NCBI GenBank assembly: GCA_950022655.1
Contig: OX465581.1
Span: 107,243,125 to 107,307,124, forward strand
DNA from: Alentia gelatinosa
Lineage: Eukaryota; Annelida; Polychaeta; Phyllodocida; Polynoidae
Direction: 5' to 3'
DNA: 64,000 nt
Position numbers and translations under genes: made by a program. The notes under the pieces are model-generated. The model saw only the letters and a list, made by a program, of their open reading frames with translations. It was not told where the DNA came from and did no database searches. This document shows, piece after piece, positions 59,001 through 64,000 of the stretch (positions are counted from its first letter, which is position 1; every line of letters starts with the position of its first letter).

Positions 59001-60715
59001 TGCTCGCACTGCCGGTTGACTAGTCGCTGAGAAGCGAATAACTCCGACGTGGTGATCATTTATTCATGGCCAATTCGAGTTTCTTGCTTGGCTCCAATAA
59101 CCACTTCTCAGCCATCTGTTGGCAAGACTTGTATATATCTAAATGGCAATAGCAAAGAGTGCTTGGCCCAATCCTTTCTGTGTGTCAATGAGCTGACAGA
59201 TCACATTAACTACTACTCGCTGATATAGCTCACACTCCTTCCTCTACGTTTGCAATGATGGCTTTGATATAATAGATGTTAAATGCAATTTTTATACTGT
59301 AGATGACCAGCTCGCCTTGGATATGATATAGCTCTGGATCTGATCAACTCTGGAACGGAATTTCCTAATCTATTTTTTCTAAAGAATTTAGAAGTTGTTT
59401 AATTGACTAGTTTGTTAAAACATACAATATTTGTTAAAATCAGTCAGTGTTACGTAAGCTTTGTTTTGTTGATAACATTTCAAATCGTCAATATGATTTC
59501 GGATAAACGGAGAAACCACTGCCTGCCCTGTAGAGTTGGAGTTGATGGGATATGGTAGGAAAGAGCGCGGGTTGCAACATTTAATACATTTACGTTTCAG
59601 TTCATCGAACCATTCCTTAGTTCATCGAACCAGTTTTTATAGCTAGAAGACAAAATGTCTGCATTGTTTGACGATATAAGTTTACCACCAACTATTAATC
59701 TACATGTGAATGCTAATTGACAATATTCTTATGCCCGCATTGTTGATATCCCACCAATCTTCAAGCACATACTGCCATGTCCTTATAACCTGCGACGGAG
59801 GGGAAAGCTGTTTTCTGTGTGTTAACATGGGTTTGTACAACATGCTGTGGTTTTCCTGCATACCTTCATCTCCCCTCTCACACTCCCACTTTCCTCATGC
59901 CGAATGCCTTAAAACCACATGTAAGGTGCCCGCCCCCTCCCTGCCGCCCCCCGTGCTGCTAACATTCACTAGGCCTCTTCGAGGTACCGTTGCACCACAC
60001 AGCAGAAAACACAAACGAGATGCGTTGACTTTTCATCAGTCAGCAGGTCCGGTTGACACTTCAAAGGGCAAAGATCAATGGCTAACTTTACTCTTCGCGT
60101 AAAAGTCTCTGTAGGATCAAATAGAGTCTAATTAATGACGACCTACGGTGTAGGTCCGTGTAGAAAATATCTATGTTGAGGACTGATGTGTTTTTATCGT
60201 TGCACCTGCATAATCTTATATGCATGCATGAATATATGTCATATGTTCCAGTACCCATATGTGCACTGGTGAAGGACACAAGCTGGAACTCTGACCTATA
60301 TAATCTAAGCTCTGACTTTCTTATCCTGACCTGCAACTTTAAGCAAAATTGATAGGTCAAAATGTAGGTCATCTGTATTGGGTGGTCTACCCAGCACATT
60401 ATGCAATCGAAATGGTTTCAACTATGATTCGATGGGTATTGTTTCTTTCCAGGTCGGACATACTTGCGTTGATATGACGAACATTTTCTCATATAATGAA
60501 ATTACTCGAGAATAATATAAAGACTTGTATATATATTCATGAAATATAGAATTATCAAGATGGATCATATATTTAATAATTCCTGGCATTTGGGGACCTT
60601 ACTTGCGATTTCTCTTCTACGCTTGGGATCTCTATCTTCTCTTCTATTGTTTGATTTCCTTTGCCTGCATCTCCCTTATCTTCCCTCCGTCTCCTGCACC
60701 CTCTCACCTTCTCTC
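56100..60715. other. Intergenic stretch
   Basis: No gene, RNA or repeat that I can support. Open frames (for example 57568-57957 minus and 59710-60102 plus) lack family similarity. Confidence 0.5.
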
Positions 60716-60716
60716 T

Positions 60717-60718
<2 letters not shown>

Positions 60719-60771
<53 letters not shown>
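60719..60771 (+). repeat. (CT)n microsatellite
   Basis: A pure CT run of about 53 bp. The Ser-Leu and Arg-Glu frames across it are artefacts. Confidence 0.97.
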
Positions 60772-60775
<4 letters not shown>

Positions 60776-60779
60776 TCTG

Positions 60780-62395
60780 GGCAAGCACAATGTACTGGCC
60801 CTTTGGCCCCTTGACCAGGAAGCCATAAGCAGGGAGTTATTCATAGGTGGAGTAGGGAGCAGCTCACTGGCGCCCGCGCTTCCGGGTAGGGCAGGATAAT
60901 GTGGCGTTATCACCCATGGCAGAGTATCTCTACGCTTATGAAACAGCCCCACTCGTGAGCGATAAGCCGTTCAGCACGTGACGGGTCATTGTTATGGGCA
61001 ACGATGTATATCTCTGGCCGGTAATTACGCAGCCGCGCAGAGTACTGCACTGGGACAGAGGGTCACGAGCCGGGTTCTGCATCTGTAGGATGACGCCTGG
61101 GCTTAAGGGGTGGTTGGCAGCTGTAGCGTTAATGTTGAGATATTGGAGTGAACCAAACTCCGCCTGTTTATTGTCATACGCGGCTCCTTCTGCGTTCCAG
61201 ACGCCTGTTTTCTTTCATTCACTCTCCTCAGTTTAAACCCGGTTGGTATAACTTGTCAGTACCTGTATTTTTTACTCCATCTCACTTTACTATCATATTT
61301 GTCTACACTGTGGTGTTTCAGCTTGTAATATAAGGCTGATGTTCTGAAATAGAGGCCTTTTTCACGGCCTTTCTTTCATAGCATATTCTAACTTCCGTAT
61401 AGGGTAAAACTGCAATAGTGATTGGTGTGTACGCTTTAAGCTTTTCTTTTAAGTAGACAGCTCAATATCATTGCTTTGAAGAGGCAACCACTGTGTCGAG
61501 ATCAGATCACGGGTTTTTTTAGATATAGCGAGATAGAAGTACTCGTGTCGTTTACTTGCCACCATACCATTATGTGTCCATCTTTGGAGGCTAAGATTTA
61601 TTTTTGATAGATATATTTATCGACGATCACTTTCACCAGTTAAGTTATTTTTCAAAGTAATAGTCACACGACTATGTTACATATAGGATTTTTGGTACAT
61701 GCAGGCCGAAACAAAGTCTCATTATACAATTAACCAAGTGTTATACCTTTAATCTAAAAGTACTTAATTAATTGGTGTAATATATGAATAATAAGTTCAT
61801 CTTTTAAAGTACTTATTGATTATCTATTTTCTGTTCAGATATAATCACAAATACGCACATATATGTGAATCGATGGAAAAAAAATGTTATTTCAATCCAT
61901 GTCAATTTAGTCTTTCATGACACATCCAGAATGATCAGAATGAAGTACTTCCTGCTTCCTCTATTTGAGGTAACCAAACCAAATTACGGAATAAATCGGT
62001 AAAACCACACGGGTGGAAGCTCTCCCACCGACTGTATGAACTTCAGTGTGTGGATGAATACGCCACCTGTATGGACCGGGCGTACTCAGTTATACCAGGA
62101 GACGCGCGCAGTGGGCAGTATCGACGTACTAGAGTGTTACTAATCCACTCCACACTGATACGTTATCGGACCGCAACGAGGGGACCGTAGGCGGCAGCCA
62201 ACATTCAGCTGTCCAAGCTAGAGGGGGAGCACCGTTCACGAGCTGATAACACACCAGGAGTATCATTGACCCCTTTTATAACTGTTTGGGGAGACCCCTT
62301 TTACAAAAGCTTGCCTCGGCACTAGTTGCCGTACTTGAGATCGGGCCCGTGACAGCAGTTGAATCCAGGATGAGCCTCTTCCTCTTGTATTTTTG
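60780..62395. other. Intergenic stretch
   Basis: 60840-61240 and 62020-62350 are moderately GC-rich and CpG-containing, without a coding signature. Confidence 0.45.
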
Positions 62396-62400
62396 TATCC

Positions 62401-62748
62401 ATCGTATGTAAAGTCCCCTTTGAAAATGTAGGGGACTCCATTGTTTAAAATCTGTCAGATACGAAAGCCATGGTATACGGATTCAAATCCGTGGTATACA
62501 ACATCAGAATAATTGTATACGGGAAAATAGTCCCTCTGCGCTCTAAAGCAAAAACAAGAGTCCTGTCACTATGGCAATTCCTGTGATCAATTAATTCAAG
62601 AAGATCAATAATGGGCACAATATATGATGGTTTTTTGGACAGGTGGCTCTGTGAACCAGTCGAAGTTGCTGTAACACACTCGCTGACGCTCGTGTATTAC
62701 TACGCGTAAAACGCGTAGTTTACGGCCACCTGTCTACAAAACCACCGA
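62401..62748 (-). repeat. Interspersed repeat H2 with hairpin core
   Basis: Inverted copy of H1 (3385-3764), with the same order of landmarks when read on the minus strand. It adds a 9-bp perfect hairpin, ACTACGCGT-aaa-ACGCGTAGT (about 62699-62719), not found in H1. Confidence 0.75.
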
Positions 62749-63243
62749 TTATTGTCCATGGGTATTATACACCATTGAATCTAAAATATAGCATTTTTAT
62801 ATTGCTCTTTGATCATTAAGTAGCATTAAAACATACCTTTAGTTTTATTACACTAGTCCCGAACCATATAATTCGACCATTAATTTCTTGATACATGTAG
62901 GTGTAGACTAATTAAGGTAAAGACCTTAAATTCAGCTATTAAAATTTGTTTCGGTGGGTGATATAATTGAAATAATCCGATACATATAAATACTATCATT
63001 TGGTCCGTTATATTACATCACGCATACATTTTCTAGGCCTGTCCCATTTGGCCCAGCAACAATATGTATGTGGGCCAACATTATTTTTCCACCGCTGTTA
63101 TCATCACGGTCGCAGCACGCAGTGAGATCCAGACATGGAACTCTGGGATCCAGAAGTGATGTGGTTGTTCGATCCTTTGCTGATCCCTGTGTAAGACCGA
63201 TCCCGGGCCGCTTCATCACTGACGCCGGTCCAGTCACCGCTGG

Positions 63244-63313
63244 CCGCCCGCCTCCCGCCTCCCACCTCCCGCCCAGCGCCCCGCCCCGCCCGCCCCGCCC
63301 CGCCCCGCCCGCA
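63244..63313 (-). promoter_or_regulatory. GC-box array with strong G-quadruplex potential
   Basis: On the minus strand GGGGCGGGGC-type repeats (Sp1 sites) fill 63271-63312, with single-base loops between G runs. The 63190-63315 block is CpG-rich. It may be the core of a promoter for a gene outside the window; no first exon could be identified nearby. Confidence 0.4.
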
Positions 63314-63319
63314 GACCCC

Positions 63320-64000
63320 AGCTCCTAAAATTATTACTTGTCATGAGACCCGCTTCCCATTGCCAATTATCCCGAGGGTACGTGATGCATGAAGCATGAC
63401 GCGCTACGCACCAGCAGGCTGCAGGGTGGGAGGCGGCAGGAAGAGGGTGTGTGTGAGGACCCTGCCCGCTCCACCCTCTACAACCCCAGTCAGGGACGTC
63501 TGGCTAAGCGGGACCTTGGTTAATCAGTGAGGAGCGCGTGGGAGGTGGGAGAGAAAGAGAGAATATGTTGGAGGAGGTCGGGGAGGAGGGACCGCTGGAA
63601 TGAGGTTAGCAGTTGGCAGCCGCAATGGAAGCTACCCTGGACGGTTGCCTGACCAGGGAGGGATTAAATCAAGTTTAGAGGCACCTCAGATAGCATATTA
63701 CTGAGGTATCACAGGGATACAAAATGACGAAAATGATGAAGGGTGAGGAAGGCCATACCTCTTGGACCATGTATACCTTCGGGGGGTGGTGGTGTTGGTG
63801 GGATTAAGGGATATATATTTATTACCCATCTATTACGGAGTCTCCATAGAAAATGTATAGGACACCTGTAATCTGCTACCCAGAAATTCTGACATGTCGG
63901 AATCTCCTGCAGGAGATTCCGGGAAAAAATAGTCCCATATGAAATTAGATCAAATCATCACATACTTCAAAATAAGTTCATCTAATATTCATTCAATATC
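63320..64000. other. Intergenic stretch at the right edge
   Basis: 63400-63620 is GC-rich without a clear gene. A 24-bp perfect palindrome lies at 63898-63921 (core TCTCCTGCAGGAGA), and just before it a tattac...ggagtctccata segment resembles the inverse of the flank of M2 at 48926. Confidence 0.5.

Noticed and set aside
60573..60952. Ser-Leu and Arg-Glu repeat frames
   Set aside because: Translation of the (CT)n microsatellite.

Overview
This is eukaryotic nuclear DNA from an animal. It is AT-rich, with long non-coding stretches, canonical GT-AG introns, (TA)n, (CT)n and poly-C tracts, a LINE remnant and many short inverted-repeat elements. The dense MITE load and introns of up to 26 kb fit a marine-type invertebrate, but I cannot name the species. 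No operons, CRISPR arrays, rRNA or virus-like genes were seen.

The one gene I can support lies on the minus strand and fills the left 46.6 kb. It encodes a K+-dependent Na+/Ca2+ exchanger (SLC24/NCKX, closest by eye to the NCKX3/4 type). Eight coding exons can be joined with consistent phases: 46584-46485, 43890-43627, 17967-17816, 17058-16974, 16179-16076, 2371-2297, 1324-1245 and 432-302. They give about 330 residues: signal peptide, glycosylatable ectodomain, the first transmembrane segment, the complete alpha-1 repeat, the following helices and the start of the cytoplasmic loop. The second half (alpha-2 repeat) lies beyond base 1. Introns 2 (25.7 kb) and 5 (13.7 kb) hold most of the sequence; the other five are 0.8-2.6 kb.

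The rest is repeat-rich. Intron 6 holds a 282-bp MITE (M1). Intron 5 holds a 232-bp MITE (S1), a repeat with a hairpin core (H1), a LINE reverse-transcriptase C-terminal fragment and microsatellites. Intron 2 holds two related foldback elements (F1, F2), a third long hairpin (F3), minisatellites, a 157/199-bp duplication, a tRNA-Ser-like remnant and candidate regulatory clusters. The upstream intergenic region (46.6-64 kb) has the densest mobile DNA: a tandem pair of inverted-repeat units with a second copy of M (48.1-48.9 kb), a second short S copy (49.1 kb), a 1.48-kb M relative with a related element nested inside it (51-52.4 kb), and a cluster of E elements in which one copy sits inverted inside another (54.5-56.1 kb). 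Farther on are a second H copy and a GC-box/G-quadruplex block at 63.2-63.3 kb.

The most informative points are the reconstructed exchanger N-terminus with its first exon, two unusual substitutions beside the first transmembrane segment, the readable nesting order of the MITE families, and a strongly over-represented palindromic 9-mer (GAGCWGCTC).
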